Below are positions 7,925 to 19,803 of a DNA stretch of 54,140 nucleotides, in pieces (within the stretch, counting starts at the first letter, position 1; every line of letters begins with the position of its first letter). The notes beneath the pieces are model-generated. The model ran no database searches and had not been told where the DNA came from. It worked only from the letters and a program-made list of their open reading frames with translations. The position numbers were made by a program, and so were the translations under genes. Origin of the DNA: an uncultured Eubacterium sp. (GTDB taxonomy: Bacteria; Bacillota; Clostridia; Lachnospirales; Lachnospiraceae); the NCBI GenBank assembly GCA_947385775.1, contig CANDMI010000017.1:1-54140 (forward strand). Direction: 5' to 3'.

Positions 7925-8158
7925 ATGAAAAACAAAAAGAAGGTGTTTCAGGCGTTTACGATGGTAATACAATTTAGCCTTAATATGCTGGTTCCGATCG
8001 TGATGTGCACGCTGTTTGGCGTTTGGCTTGGAAATAAAATCCATGCGCCGGCCATTGCCGTCCTGTTTTTTTTCATGGGCGCGTTTGCAGGGTTTCGCAA
8101 CATCTTTATTATGGCAAAAAAAATCTATCAGGATGACGGCCGAGATGGAAAAAGATAA
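7925..8158 (+). CDS. atpZ: AtpZ/AtpI-type F0F1-ATPase accessory protein
   Basis: A 77-residue membrane protein with two hydrophobic segments (about residues 10-35 and 40-62) separated by a short GNKIHAPA turn. It matches the AtpZ family of small proteins encoded at the head of atp operons, proposed to help ion supply or assembly of the rotor ring. The segment NMLVPIVMCTLFGVWLGNKI and the FMGAFAGFRNIF second helix are typical. It is the first gene after the atp promoter and has a GGAG site seven bases before the ATG. Confidence 0.85.
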   Translation: MKNKKKVFQAFTMVIQFSLNMLVPIVMCTLFGVWLGNKIHAPAIAVLFFFMGAFAGFRNIFIMAKKIYQDDGRDGKR

Positions 8159-8196
8159 TTTCCTGTGGGCAAAAAACAGGAAGGAGTGAATTTGGA

Positions 8197-8622
8197 ATGT
8201 TTAGACGATTGAACCAGGCGCTTCCAGGTTTGCTGCTTGGCATCCTTATTTATGGCATCCTTGTGCAGGTGACGGGGGTGTGGTTTGTGGAAGATAAGCT
8301 GCGCTACACAAGCGGGCTTTGGATCGGGATTGGGACCGCGATGGGGTTAGCCTATCATATTGCCCGGGTCATTGCTGAAACGATTGACGTTCCAGACGCG
8401 AAAAAGGCAGGCTCTAGGATCGTTGCAAAGGGGATTTTAAGATATGCGGCGGTGGCGGCAGTTTTTATCGTGACACTGTATTATGATCTTGGCAGCCTTG
8501 TCACCTTGTTTCTTGGGGTGATGGGCTTAAAGATATCGGCTTATTTACAGCCGGCGTTACAAAAAGCGTTTAGAAAAACTACAGCGAAAGGTGGTGCATC
8601 CACAGACGAAACGAATGAATGA
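8197..8622 (+). CDS. atpI: ATP synthase subunit I
   Basis: A 141-residue membrane protein with four predicted helices (about 10-28, 42-60, 80-100 and 103-120). AtpI-type proteins assist assembly of the c ring, notably in sodium ATPases. Sequence conservation is low in this family, so the call leans on position: between atpZ and atpB, with an AGGAGTG ribosome site. Its end overlaps the ribosome site and alternative start of atpB. A hydrophilic tail (about residues 125-141) follows the last helix. Confidence 0.8.
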   Translation: MFRRLNQALPGLLLGILIYGILVQVTGVWFVEDKLRYTSGLWIGIGTAMGLAYHIARVIAETIDVPDAKKAGSRIVAKGILRYAAVAAVFIVTLYYDLGSLVTLFLGVMGLKISAYLQPALQKAFRKTTAKGGASTDETNE

Positions 8623-8639
8623 AAAAAGGAGGTGAAAAT

Positions 8640-9374
8640 GTGACAGGTGCAGTCGTAATGTCTTCTAGTGCTGATGAAATTGATTTTATGATACATGGGT
8701 TGTTTTCCTATCACCTGTTTGGGCATGAATTATGGATCACAACATCACATGTGTGTATATTGATCGTCATGCTTGTTTTGATAGGGTTTGCGCTTGCAGC
8801 CAATATCAAAATGCGAAATGCAACAGAAATACCGGGTACATTCCAGAATATTTTAGAGATAATTGTCAGTAAATTAGATGGAATGGTAGAGGGTACAATG
8901 GGTAAGAGCGCCCACAAATTTGTAAATTATATCAGCACGATTTTTATGTTTATTTTAGTAAGCAATATATCTGGGCTGTTTGGCTTAAGGCCGCCAACCG
9001 CAGATTACGGCACTACATTGGCGCTTGGCGTGATCACATTTTGCATGATCCATTTCTGCCAGTTTAAATACCAAAAGCCAAAGCAGATCTGGATCGATAT
9101 GTGCTCACCGTTGCCGCCATGGCTGCCGATCTGGTTCCCGATCAACCTGATAAGCGAGATCGCGGTTCCGATATCGCTGTCATTGCGTTTATTTGCAAAC
9201 GTTTTATCCGGAACGGTAATGATGGCATTGGTTTATGGGCTGCTGTCAAAAATCGCCATTGCGTGGCCGGCAGCGCTGCATGTGTATTTTGATCTGTTTT
9301 CCGGGGCGATCCAGACCTATGTATTTTGTATGCTCACGATGACCTATGTCAGCCAGCAATGTGAAACAGATTAA
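8640..9374 (+). CDS. atpB: F0F1 ATP synthase subunit a
   Basis: A 244-residue membrane stator subunit that forms the ion half-channels beside the c ring. The essential arginine is in SLSLRLFANVLSG. About five to six hydrophobic helices are visible. I chose the GTG at 8640, seven bases after an AAAGGAGG site; the upstream ATG at 8619 overlaps the atpI stop but has no ribosome site, and the ATG at 8658 is further away. It follows atpI and precedes atpE in the standard order. Confidence 0.92.
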   Translation: MTGAVVMSSSADEIDFMIHGLFSYHLFGHELWITTSHVCILIVMLVLIGFALAANIKMRNATEIPGTFQNILEIIVSKLDGMVEGTMGKSAHKFVNYISTIFMFILVSNISGLFGLRPPTADYGTTLALGVITFCMIHFCQFKYQKPKQIWIDMCSPLPPWLPIWFPINLISEIAVPISLSLRLFANVLSGTVMMALVYGLLSKIAIAWPAALHVYFDLFSGAIQTYVFCMLTMTYVSQQCETD

Positions 9375-9397
9375 AAAATTGTAATTCAGATTACTGA

Positions 9398-9673
<276 letters not shown>

Positions 9674-9733
9674 GCTGCGCGCAGATGTGCGTAAGTTTGG
9701 AATGATACGGAAAGGAGGCAAAACAGAGCGGAC

Positions 9734-10249
9734 ATGACCAGATTATTTGATCTTGATTTTCAGTTACTACAAGATGCGGTGCTGTTAGCGATTGCCATCT
9801 TTGTATTATTTCTTGTAATGTCATATTTCCTTTTAAATCCTGTCAGGAAGCTGCTCCAGGACAGGCAGAAAAAGATCCAGGATGATATTGACAATGCAAA
9901 GACAGACAAAGAAAAAGCAGCTGTCATGAAGGCAGAGTATGAAGAAAAACTGAAAAAAGTAGACAAGGAAGCAGAAGCCATTTTAAGCGAAGCGCGTCAG
10001 AAGGCTTTGGGAAATGAAGCGCGTATCATTGACGAAGCAAAGCAAGAAGCTGCCAAGATCATCCAGCACGCGAAAGAAGAAGCGAAGCTGGAAAAAGACC
10101 GCGTATTGGATGAAATGAAACAGGAGATGGTTGCGGTCGCATCCATGATGGCTGCGAAGGTGGTAGCTTCATCCATCGATACGACAGTTCAAAATGCGCT
10201 TGTGGAAGAGACATTGAAAGAAATGGGTGAGTCGACATGGCAAAGCTAG
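9734..10249 (+). CDS. atpF: F0F1 ATP synthase subunit b
   Basis: A 171-residue peripheral stalk subunit: one N-terminal membrane helix (about residues 12-34, with FLVMSYFLLNPVRKLL) followed by a long charged right-handed coiled coil (about 40-150) rich in K, E and A. It dimerises and connects F0 to F1 through delta. The gene follows atpE after 60 bases with an AAAGGAGG site and overlaps atpH by 13 bases, which suggests translational coupling. Confidence 0.93.
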   Translation: MTRLFDLDFQLLQDAVLLAIAIFVLFLVMSYFLLNPVRKLLQDRQKKIQDDIDNAKTDKEKAAVMKAEYEEKLKKVDKEAEAILSEARQKALGNEARIIDEAKQEAAKIIQHAKEEAKLEKDRVLDEMKQEMVAVASMMAAKVVASSIDTTVQNALVEETLKEMGESTWQS

Positions 10250-10791
10250 TATCCAAAACGTATGGAGACGCATTATTTGAGCTGGCTTTGGAGACCGGGC
10301 AGATAGACGGCTTATTGCAGGAAGCGAAAGCGTTGCTTCCTATTATAAAAGAAAACGAAGACCTGGCGAGGATAATGAACCATCCTAAAATCGTCGTAGA
10401 AGAAAAACAAAAAATAGTAGAGGATATATTCAAAGAGCGCGCATCCAGGGAGATGGTGGGCCTGATGCGTATGATCATCGAAAAAGGCCATTACAACGAG
10501 TTTGACAGCGTATTGGAATATTTTATAAATGAAGTTAAGGAATATAAAAAAATAGGGACGGCATACGTATCCTCCCCTATGGAACTGTCCTTGGCGCAAA
10601 AAGATTCCATCCGCAGGAAGCTTTTGGATACCACCAGATATGCTCAGTTTGAGTTCCACTACCAGATCGACCCGTCCCTGATCGGGGGGATCGTCATCCG
10701 CATAGGGGACAGAGTGATCGATGGCAGCGTGAAAAACAAGCTGGCAAGGCTGGCAAGTGAATTGTCAAAAACGAAGTTACAGGTGTCATAG
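10237..10791 (+). CDS. atpH: F0F1 ATP synthase subunit delta
   Basis: A 184-residue F1 subunit that ties the b dimer to the top of alpha3beta3. The N-terminal helical domain begins YGDALFELALETG, and the C-terminal motif PSLIGGIVIRIGDRVIDGSVKNKL is the family signature. It starts inside the end of atpF and ends 40 bases before atpA. Confidence 0.94.
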   Translation: MAKLVSKTYGDALFELALETGQIDGLLQEAKALLPIIKENEDLARIMNHPKIVVEEKQKIVEDIFKERASREMVGLMRMIIEKGHYNEFDSVLEYFINEVKEYKKIGTAYVSSPMELSLAQKDSIRRKLLDTTRYAQFEFHYQIDPSLIGGIVIRIGDRVIDGSVKNKLARLASELSKTKLQVS

Positions 10792-10822
10792 CAATATGGC
10801 AAAAACAGTTGAAAGTAGGTGA

Positions 10823-12337
<1,515 letters not shown>

Positions 12338-12359
12338 GAAAATAAGGCGGTGATAAAAT

Positions 12360-13217
12360 ATGGCCTCGATGAGAGACATTAAAAGAAGAAAAAGCAGCAT
12401 ACAAAGTACGCAGCAGATCACAAAAGCCATGAAATTAGTTTCTACCGTAAAGCTGCAAAAAGCAAAGGCGCATGCAGAGCAGACAGACCCGTACTTCCAG
12501 TATATGTACCGCACCGTGACCTCCATGCTCGCAAGGTCAGGGAATATGGATCATCCATATTTAAAGGACAATGGCTCTGACAAGATCGCGATCGTAGTCA
12601 TTACTTCAAACCGCGGGCTGGCGGGAGGATACAATACAAACATCACAAAGCTCGTGCAGGGCAGCGGGCTGCCAGTTGGCCAGGTGGAATTGTACACGAT
12701 CGGCACAAAGGGCAAAGAGATACTGGAGCGCAAAGGGTACCAGGTGGCGGACGACAAATCGGATATCATAGAAAATCCTACGTATAAAGACGCGATGGAA
12801 GTCTGTGACAAAGTCTTAAAAGACTACGAAGAAGGAAAAATAGGCCAGATCTATCTTGCCTATACACATTTTAAAAACACAGTTGTCCATCAGCCGAAGC
12901 TGATGAAGCTTCTGCCAGTGGAATTTTCAGATACGGATATCCAGTCGGCTGAGAAAAACCTGCTCATGAATTACGAGCCAAATGAAAGGGATGCGTTAGA
13001 TTTAATTATCCCGAAGTATGTGACCAGCATTTTCTATGGCGCGCTTGTGGAAGCCGCGGCCAGTGAAAATGGCGCAAGGATGCAGGCAATGGACTCTGCG
13101 ACAAGCAATGCGGAAGACATGATAAGTGATTTGTCTTTGAAATATAACCGCGCCCGTCAGGGATCGATCACACAGGAGTTGACCGAAATTATCGCTGGCG
13201 CGGAAGCAATCAGCTAA
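12360..13217 (+). CDS. atpG: F0F1 ATP synthase subunit gamma
   Basis: A 285-residue central rotor shaft. The N-terminal helix begins MASMRDIKRRKSSIQSTQQI and the C-terminal helix carries SENGARMQAMDSATSNAEDM and RARQGSITQELTEIIAGAEA, both diagnostic for gamma. These two helices form the coiled-coil shaft. It follows atpA after 22 bases with a weak AAGGCGGTGA site and precedes atpD by 28 bases. Confidence 0.95.
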   Translation: MASMRDIKRRKSSIQSTQQITKAMKLVSTVKLQKAKAHAEQTDPYFQYMYRTVTSMLARSGNMDHPYLKDNGSDKIAIVVITSNRGLAGGYNTNITKLVQGSGLPVGQVELYTIGTKGKEILERKGYQVADDKSDIIENPTYKDAMEVCDKVLKDYEEGKIGQIYLAYTHFKNTVVHQPKLMKLLPVEFSDTDIQSAEKNLLMNYEPNERDALDLIIPKYVTSIFYGALVEAAASENGARMQAMDSATSNAEDMISDLSLKYNRARQGSITQELTEIIAGAEAIS

Positions 13218-13242
13218 AAATTAAGGAAAGGTGTGATAGTAA

Positions 13243-14634
<1,392 letters not shown>

Positions 14635-14645
14635 GGGGTGACGCT

Positions 14646-15053
14646 ATGGCAGATGCAAATAATTTATTTAAAGTGGAGATCATTACGCCGGAGCGGGTGT
14701 TTTACACAGGCGACGCGCGAATGATCGAATTTACGACTACGGAAGGGGATATTGGCGTATACAAAAACCATATCCCGCTGACCACAGTCCTTTCCCCGGG
14801 CGTTGTGACGATCACAGAAAGCGACGGGGCGAAAAAGGCCGCGGTGCATTCCGGCTTTGCGGAGATTTTAGGCGATAAGGTGACGCTCCTTGCGGAGATC
14901 GCGGAGTGGCCGGAGGAAATCGACAAAAACCGCGCCGAAGAAGCGAAAATGCGTGCGGAACGGCGACTTAAAATGAAAGAAGCCGGCTTAGATGTGAAGC
15001 GAGCGGAGATCGCGCTGAAAAAAGCGTTGGTTCGGATCGATATTGTCGCTTGA
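14646..15053 (+). CDS. atpC: F0F1 ATP synthase subunit epsilon
   Basis: A 135-residue subunit at the base of the rotor that regulates ATP hydrolysis. The N-terminal beta sandwich is clear (VFYTGDARMIEFTTTEGDIGVYKNH), and the C-terminal helical hairpin (about residues 88-135) carries RAEEAKMRAERRL. It is the last gene of the operon and is followed by an intrinsic terminator about 20 bases after the stop. Confidence 0.95.
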   Translation: MADANNLFKVEIITPERVFYTGDARMIEFTTTEGDIGVYKNHIPLTTVLSPGVVTITESDGAKKAAVHSGFAEILGDKVTLLAEIAEWPEEIDKNRAEEAKMRAERRLKMKEAGLDVKRAEIALKKALVRIDIVA

Positions 15054-15074
15054 TCGTTTATCGGTTATTAAGGA

Positions 15075-15110
15075 TAAAAAGCAGTCAGGGTTATGTTCCT
15101 GGCTGTTTTT
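15075..15110 (+). terminator. Terminator of the atp operon
   Basis: The stem CAGTCAGG/CCTGGCTG (15082-15089 with 15098-15105) is flanked by an A-run and a T-run, so the pairing can extend further. Confidence 0.85.
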
Positions 15111-15148
15111 ACGTGCAGGGGGCGTGTTAAGAAGTTTTTAACGACGGA

Positions 15149-15234
15149 ATCGAGTAGGGAAGGCCATCTTCCCCTACTCGCTGCGCGGCCCGTATGCTGC
15201 GTCAGCAGCAAACTTCCACATGCGGGCCTGCGCA
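15149..15234 (+). repeat. Two-hairpin intergenic repeat, copy A
   Basis: Copy A of an approximately 86-base element whose second copy lies inverted at 21417-21502. Hairpin 1 is CGAGTAGGGAAG...CTACTCG. Hairpin 2 is GCGCGGCCCG...CGGGCCTGCGC with a nested CTGC(G/T)CAGCAG part. The inner segment GCAGCAAACTTCCA is almost identical in both copies. It lies between the atp terminator and the end of the minus-strand binding-protein gene. Confidence 0.8.
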
Positions 15235-15267
15235 AAAAAATCCGGCGCCTTAGATTTAGCCGCCGGA
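15234..15267 (-). terminator. Terminator of the binding-protein/chemoreceptor operon
   Basis: On the minus strand the stem TCCGGCG/CGCCGGA (15267-15261 with 15247-15241) is followed by seven T. Confidence 0.85.
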
Positions 15268-15273
15268 TCATCC

Positions 15274-16260
15274 TTATTTCATATATTGAGCAACATTGCT
15301 GGAATCCACCTTTTCAAACGGAACCCAAACATATTTCCCGTCATCCGACGCTCCCTCCACATCTTTTACAGAGCCGTCTGAAAGGATCGCAAAAGCCGCG
15401 TCCACCGCAGCTTTCCCCTGTCCTGCGCCGGACTGGTATACGGTAAACGCCATATCGCCGCTTTGGATGGCCGCGCATCCGTCGGCGGTTGCGTCTACGC
15501 CGAGAATCAGTAAGCTGCTAGGATCGATGTCGTTTTCCTTACATGCTTTAACGACTCCGAGCGCCATGGAATCGTTGTTGCAGATGACGCAGTCCACAGG
15601 GTTTCCGGTTTTTAGAAAAATCTGAAACAGTTCTTTCGCCTTGTCTTCTGACCAGTCTGCGGAATCCTCAAACACATAGTTGATCTTTTTTCCGCTTGCT
15701 TTCAGCGCTTTTTTCACCCCTTTGGTGCGCCCGACCGTAGCGGAATGCCCAGGAGGGCCTTCGATCAGCGCGACGTTGATCTCATCCTTGGAAGAAAGCT
15801 TTCCAAGCATATATTCCGCCTGATATTCCCCGGCGACAGATTCGCTCGAGCCGACATAAACGTATTCCCCTTCTACCAGGTATTTTTCATCCGGGCAGCT
15901 GTTGATAAATATGATTGGAAGCTCCTTGGAGCTGGATTTTAATTCGGTGGCGGTGTCCACGTCGATCGGCCCGCAAAGGATCGCGTCATAGCCCTTTGCA
16001 GCAGCGTCCTGTATCTGGTCCACCTGGTTTTCGATCACGCCCTGCGCGTCCACCACTTCTAAAGAGCTTCCGTAATCCGATGCGGCGTTTTGCGCGGCGT
16101 CCGCTAAGGTTTGGCGGAACGTGTCCATCTCGTTGATTGTTAAGAGCAGCTTTAATTTATCCTTGGACTGTCCGGAGGATTTCCCGCAGGCGCCTAATAC
16201 CGCTGTGCCAAGGCAGATCGCCAAAATGCTTTTGAATCGTTTGCTTTTGTATGTACCCAT
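15274..16260 (-). CDS. Sugar-binding lipoprotein, type I periplasmic-binding fold
   Basis: A 328-residue secreted lipoprotein of the RbsB/MglB family. The signal peptide ends in the lipobox LGAC, giving a lipidated cysteine near residue 25. The fold is shown by GYDAILCGP, VALIEGPPGHSATVGRTKGV, DCVICNNDSMALG and LILGVDATADG. Compared with E. coli MglB the ligand residues His, Arg, Trp (ADW), NND and GVD are kept, but the Asp of the H-x-D triad is Ala. No permease or ATPase gene is adjacent. Instead it starts 12 bases after a chemoreceptor gene on the same strand, so it probably presents a sugar to that receptor, to a transporter encoded elsewhere, or to both. The ribosome site is AAGGGAGG. Confidence 0.88.
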   Translation of the reverse strand: MGTYKSKRFKSILAICLGTAVLGACGKSSGQSKDKLKLLLTINEMDTFRQTLADAAQNAASDYGSSLEVVDAQGVIENQVDQIQDAAAKGYDAILCGPIDVDTATELKSSSKELPIIFINSCPDEKYLVEGEYVYVGSSESVAGEYQAEYMLGKLSSKDEINVALIEGPPGHSATVGRTKGVKKALKASGKKINYVFEDSADWSEDKAKELFQIFLKTGNPVDCVICNNDSMALGVVKACKENDIDPSSLLILGVDATADGCAAIQSGDMAFTVYQSGAGQGKAAVDAAFAILSDGSVKDVEGASDDGKYVWVPFEKVDSSNVAQYMK

Positions 16261-16272
16261 AGTGCGCCTCCC

Positions 16273-18258
16273 TTAATTTTCGATTTTAAAAATTTCTATC
16301 TGATGCGCAAGCTCCTGCGCGGAATCCGTAAGCTCTTTCGCTCCGCTTGCGACGGATTCGCTGTTTCCTGTGATATTCCTTGCCTGCTCCACCATCGTGT
16401 CGGAGGATGCGAGGATCTGTTCGGAGCTTGCGGCCTGTTCCTGCGAGATAGCGGCTACATTGCTGGCTACGCCGTCCACCTGCTCTACCTGGTCGATCAT
16501 TTGGTGCACGAGATTTCCAACCGCGTCGATGTTATTAAAGATTTCATCAAAGGTGCGAAGCGCGTTGTTTACAAGGGAGCTGCTGCTTTGGATGTTTTCC
16601 ACGCTGTGATCCGCCTGCGTCACCGTATCTTTCACCAGCATGTTTATTTCGCTGATCAGAGCTTCAATGTTGTGCACCGATTCCGCGCTTGTCTGCGCAA
16701 GCTGGCCGATCTGGGTTGCGACAACGGCAAATCCCCGTCCGGTTTCTCCGGCTCTTGCCGCTTCGATCGTAGCGTTTAGAGATAACAGGTTTGTTTCATC
16801 CGCGATATTTCCAATTACATTCGTAATGTTCGTAATCTCTTCCGACGCGTGTCCCACCTTGCCGATGGCTTCCTGGAGCTTAAGGACGGATTCGTTGATG
16901 CTTTTCATCGCGTCGCTGACGTTTTGCATATCCGCCTTACCCTGCTTGGACACGTTTACAGTTTCTTTCATTTTTTCCCCGACCTGGGCGCCGTTTTCCC
17001 TTGTGTCGGAAACGACCATCGCAAGGGTGGTGGCGTTTTCGGCGATTTCGTTGACCGACAAAGAAAGCTGCTCCACCGTTTCATTTAGCTCCTGCATCGA
17101 TGTGCTCTGCATTTTCGAGGCGTCGTACATCTGCCCGGATACGTCGTTGCTGCTGTCCGCCTGCAAATGCAGCTTATTTGACACCCCATGGATCGAAGAG
17201 ATCATGCTGCGCATCGTCTTTGCGTATTTTTCCATACAGCGCGCCATTACGCCGATCTCATCACGGCTTCGGACTTTTATGCCGACCGTAAAATCGCCGT
17301 CCGTCATAGCTTTGATCGCGCCGGTCAGCTCCTTGACCGGTTTTACGACTGTATGCACCACGCGCCAGATCAGCAGCGCCAAAAGCAGGACGCTTACGAT
17401 ACCGACAACCGCCATGGTAAGGCGAACCTTGTCCACATCCTGGTAAATGATTTTCACCGGAATATAGGATACAAGAATCCAGTCCGTGCCGTCGATTTCC
17501 GCAAAAGCCGCCATATTTCCGTCAAATTGCGAGGTGTTAAAATCCTCCTCCTTTAGCTTTTGCGCGACATGCTTCATAAAAGCGTCGTCCGACTGCTCCA
17601 GGCTGCTGGATAAAAGGCTGCTGTCCCTGTGGGCGAGCACCGTTAAGTCGGAGCTGTCCACAAGAAACGCCTGCGCCTGCTCCATCCCGACCAGGCTGCT
17701 GACAATAATGCTGATCCTTTGCAGGGACAGGTCTACGGAAATGACCCGAAGCTTACCGGAGGTGTCGTTTAAAATGCCGGATGCGCTGATCACGTTTTCG
17801 CCATTTTCATTCAGATAAGCGTTGGTGTATCCCATGTTTACCCTTGTGATGCCGTCCTGGTACCAAACCGACTGGGTGAAATCCGCGTCCGGTTTTTTGA
17901 TGCCGTCAGCGGATATGATATATCCGGTTTCATCCGCGACATAAAGCCCCTTTGGATAATTGTGATTGTATCCGGCGTATCCGCTTAAAAGCTGCTGTAG
18001 CTGCATGTCTGTAAGCGGCATCGATTCCACCGCCTGCTTGACCGCCCCAAAAGCAGACACATTATCATTCAGCCACGCGTTAATTTCATTTACCTGGTTT
18101 TCCACAGACGTATTCAACAGATTTTCAGATGTCTTTTTAATCGCCGAACGTGAAATGCTATACGATATGCTGACCAATATGACTACGATCACGATCACCA
18201 CTGGCAAAATAATGCCAAGCAGCTTTGTACTGATCGGTATTACCTTTTCCTTTTTCAT
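16273..18258 (-). CDS. Methyl-accepting chemotaxis protein with Cache sensor
   Basis: A 661-residue transmembrane chemoreceptor. Helix 1 lies at about residues 15-35 and helix 2 at about 285-310; between them is an extracellular Cache-type domain (with [19 protein letters not shown] and WYQDGI). A HAMP segment ([15 protein letters not shown]) and a long cytoplasmic signalling domain follow, with the hairpin tip region [24 protein letters not shown]. The start at 18258 has an AGGAGGG site; longer frames upstream lack one. It is the first gene of a two-gene operon with the sugar-binding lipoprotein. The ligand could be bound directly by Cache or through that lipoprotein. Confidence 0.92.
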   Translation of the reverse strand: MKKEKVIPISTKLLGIILPVVIVIVVILVSISYSISRSAIKKTSENLLNTSVENQVNEINAWLNDNVSAFGAVKQAVESMPLTDMQLQQLLSGYAGYNHNYPKGLYVADETGYIISADGIKKPDADFTQSVWYQDGITRVNMGYTNAYLNENGENVISASGILNDTSGKLRVISVDLSLQRISIIVSSLVGMEQAQAFLVDSSDLTVLAHRDSSLLSSSLEQSDDAFMKHVAQKLKEEDFNTSQFDGNMAAFAEIDGTDWILVSYIPVKIIYQDVDKVRLTMAVVGIVSVLLLALLIWRVVHTVVKPVKELTGAIKAMTDGDFTVGIKVRSRDEIGVMARCMEKYAKTMRSMISSIHGVSNKLHLQADSSNDVSGQMYDASKMQSTSMQELNETVEQLSLSVNEIAENATTLAMVVSDTRENGAQVGEKMKETVNVSKQGKADMQNVSDAMKSINESVLKLQEAIGKVGHASEEITNITNVIGNIADETNLLSLNATIEAARAGETGRGFAVVATQIGQLAQTSAESVHNIEALISEINMLVKDTVTQADHSVENIQSSSSLVNNALRTFDEIFNNIDAVGNLVHQMIDQVEQVDGVASNVAAISQEQAASSEQILASSDTMVEQARNITGNSESVASGAKELTDSAQELAHQIEIFKIEN

Positions 18259-18334
18259 AAGCCGCTCCCTCCTGTGTGCCTTAGATTCATAACCCTTTCC
18301 CTCCATTCGTGTGAAATGTATACCCATTAAAAAT

Positions 18335-18363
18335 ATATTAAAACAATTTGGGAAAAAAATCAA
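18335..18363 (-). promoter_or_regulatory. Promoter of the chemoreceptor operon
   Basis: On the minus strand: TTGATT (18363-18358), a 17-base spacer and TAATAT (18340-18335). Confidence 0.55.
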
Positions 18364-18436
18364 TGATGTGAGATAACTTCTTATTTAAATTATGCCGCGC
18401 AAAGGCAAAATGGTAACGAAATTATCTTTAAAACAA

Positions 18437-18465
18437 TTGAATCTTATCGAAAAACAGGGTATACT
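18437..18465 (+). promoter_or_regulatory. Promoter of the DUF4230 gene pair
   Basis: TTGAAT (18437-18442), a 17-base spacer and TATACT (18460-18465), divergent from the chemoreceptor promoter. Confidence 0.75.
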
Positions 18466-18520
18466 ATAACCCTATCCTAACCGAACCCACACATAAGAAT
18501 AAGAGAGGAGCGACCAGAAA

Positions 18521-19084
18521 TTGAAAGAATTAAACATTAAGATCACCATCCCTGCCCTCCTGATCCTAGCTCTAATCGTCATTTTCCTGATATTCAAAAA
18601 AACATCCTTCTTTCAAAAAAGCGAACCGGAAATCTTAACCTCTGCCACCTTAGAGGATGCCGTAAACATATCCAGCCTTTCGACGGCGCAGTTTACTTAC
18701 AACGGGATCGCGGAGATTTACGATAACGACGATAAAAACAGCGTAAAGTGCTATGTCCGCTATCACGCGAAGGTAAAAGCCGGGATCGATATGGAGGATG
18801 TGGTCTTTCATATTGACAACGAAAAAAAGACCGTTCAGCCGATCCTGCCGAAAATAGACGTTACGTCAAACACGGTGGATGAAAATTCACTGTCCTATAT
18901 TCCGGACAATACGAAGATCGATCTAAAAGAAGCCTTAACAGCCTGCCAAAAAGATGCATTGTCCGAAGCGGAGCGTTCGCCTCAGCTGATCCAGTCCGCG
19001 CAGGAGAATTTAAGATCCATTATCGAAGCGCTGATCCTGCCGATCATAAGCTCACAGGCTTATACGATCCAATGGGACGAATGA
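18521..19084 (+). CDS. DUF4230-like membrane-anchored protein 1
   Basis: A 187-residue protein of unknown function. Residues about 8-27 form a single membrane anchor, and the rest is predicted extracellular. The pattern of a YNGIAEIYD strand, VRYHAKVKAGIDMEDV, then a PKIDVTSN-like segment and a long C-terminal helix (about 130-175) with ALILP fits the DUF4230 family. The only in-frame start near the GAGAGGAG site is TTG at 18521. A paralogue follows 34 bases later. The function is not known; family members often occur near envelope proteins. Confidence 0.65.
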   Translation: MKELNIKITIPALLILALIVIFLIFKKTSFFQKSEPEILTSATLEDAVNISSLSTAQFTYNGIAEIYDNDDKNSVKCYVRYHAKVKAGIDMEDVVFHIDNEKKTVQPILPKIDVTSNTVDENSLSYIPDNTKIDLKEALTACQKDALSEAERSPQLIQSAQENLRSIIEALILPIISSQAYTIQWDE

Positions 19085-19118
19085 GTTGGGGGATTTATAT
19101 AAGAAAGGGGATTTCAAT

Positions 19119-19772
19119 ATGAAAGGGTTAGATCAACAGGCGGGAGGCGCGAAGTTTAAAAAGGCGGTTTTGCCGGTCGTTATCCTGATCTTAATTTGCG
19201 CTGGAATAATCGGAGTTTTTGTTTATTACGATCAAAAAAAAGAAGAAGAGGACGTTCGGCCTGAATTTTCAGCCGTAAATCAAATCTGCGAGCTTGCGAC
19301 CTTAAAATGCTATTATCATGACGTGGCGGAATATGAAAAGCAGCCGGACGGGTTTTTGCAAAATATTTTTTTCAAATACGGATATAAAAAATTTTGGATC
19401 GAATATGACGGGATCATTGAGATCGGCATTGACGCGGGAAGCGTTCAGGTAAAGGAGCCGGATGAACACGGCGTGGTAAAGATCTATGTGCCGGAGGCGA
19501 AGATACTAAACGTGGACGCGGACTTAGATTCTATGGAGCGGCCTATATCAGACACCGGGATATTTACGGAAATTACCGCGAATGAACAGTCCGAAGCGTT
19601 TTCCATGGCGCAGGCCGCGATGAAAAGCAGCGCGCAAAACGACGTTAGCATGTTAAAGCAGGCGCAGGATAACGCCAAGGAGCTGTTAAAGCAATACGTG
19701 CTGCGGGTCGGCGAGCAGATGGGACAGACCTATACGATAGAATGGATCAATAAGCCTTCCGCAGCTTCTTAA
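19119..19772 (+). CDS. DUF4230-like membrane-anchored protein 2
   Basis: A 217-residue paralogue of the preceding protein. It has a short lysine-containing N terminus, a membrane helix at about residues 16-36, a charged linker (DQKKEEED) and the same core: ATLKCYYHDVAEYEK, WIEYDGIIEIGIDAGSVQV, VYVPEAKILNVD-like strand order, and a C-terminal helix (about 165-205). The ATG at 19119 has an AAAGGGG site. It is likely co-transcribed with gene 1. A hairpin overlaps its stop codon. Confidence 0.65.
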   Translation: MKGLDQQAGGAKFKKAVLPVVILILICAGIIGVFVYYDQKKEEEDVRPEFSAVNQICELATLKCYYHDVAEYEKQPDGFLQNIFFKYGYKKFWIEYDGIIEIGIDAGSVQVKEPDEHGVVKIYVPEAKILNVDADLDSMERPISDTGIFTEITANEQSEAFSMAQAAMKSSAQNDVSMLKQAQDNAKELLKQYVLRVGEQMGQTYTIEWINKPSAAS

Positions 19773-19798
19773 AATACACATTTTAGAAGCCGCGGGAA
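19757..19798. terminator. Long hairpin between convergent DUF4230 and MATE genes
   Basis: A near-perfect stem of about 17 pairs with an ACAC loop and small bulges overlaps the end of the DUF4230 gene. There is no long T-run, so its use as terminator is inferred from its position between convergent genes. Confidence 0.5.
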
Positions 19799-19803
19799 CA
19801 TGC

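Noticed and set aside
16640-17446. Plus-strand frame of 268 codons
   Set aside because: Antisense to the chemoreceptor; Ser/Thr/Ile-rich shadow translation.
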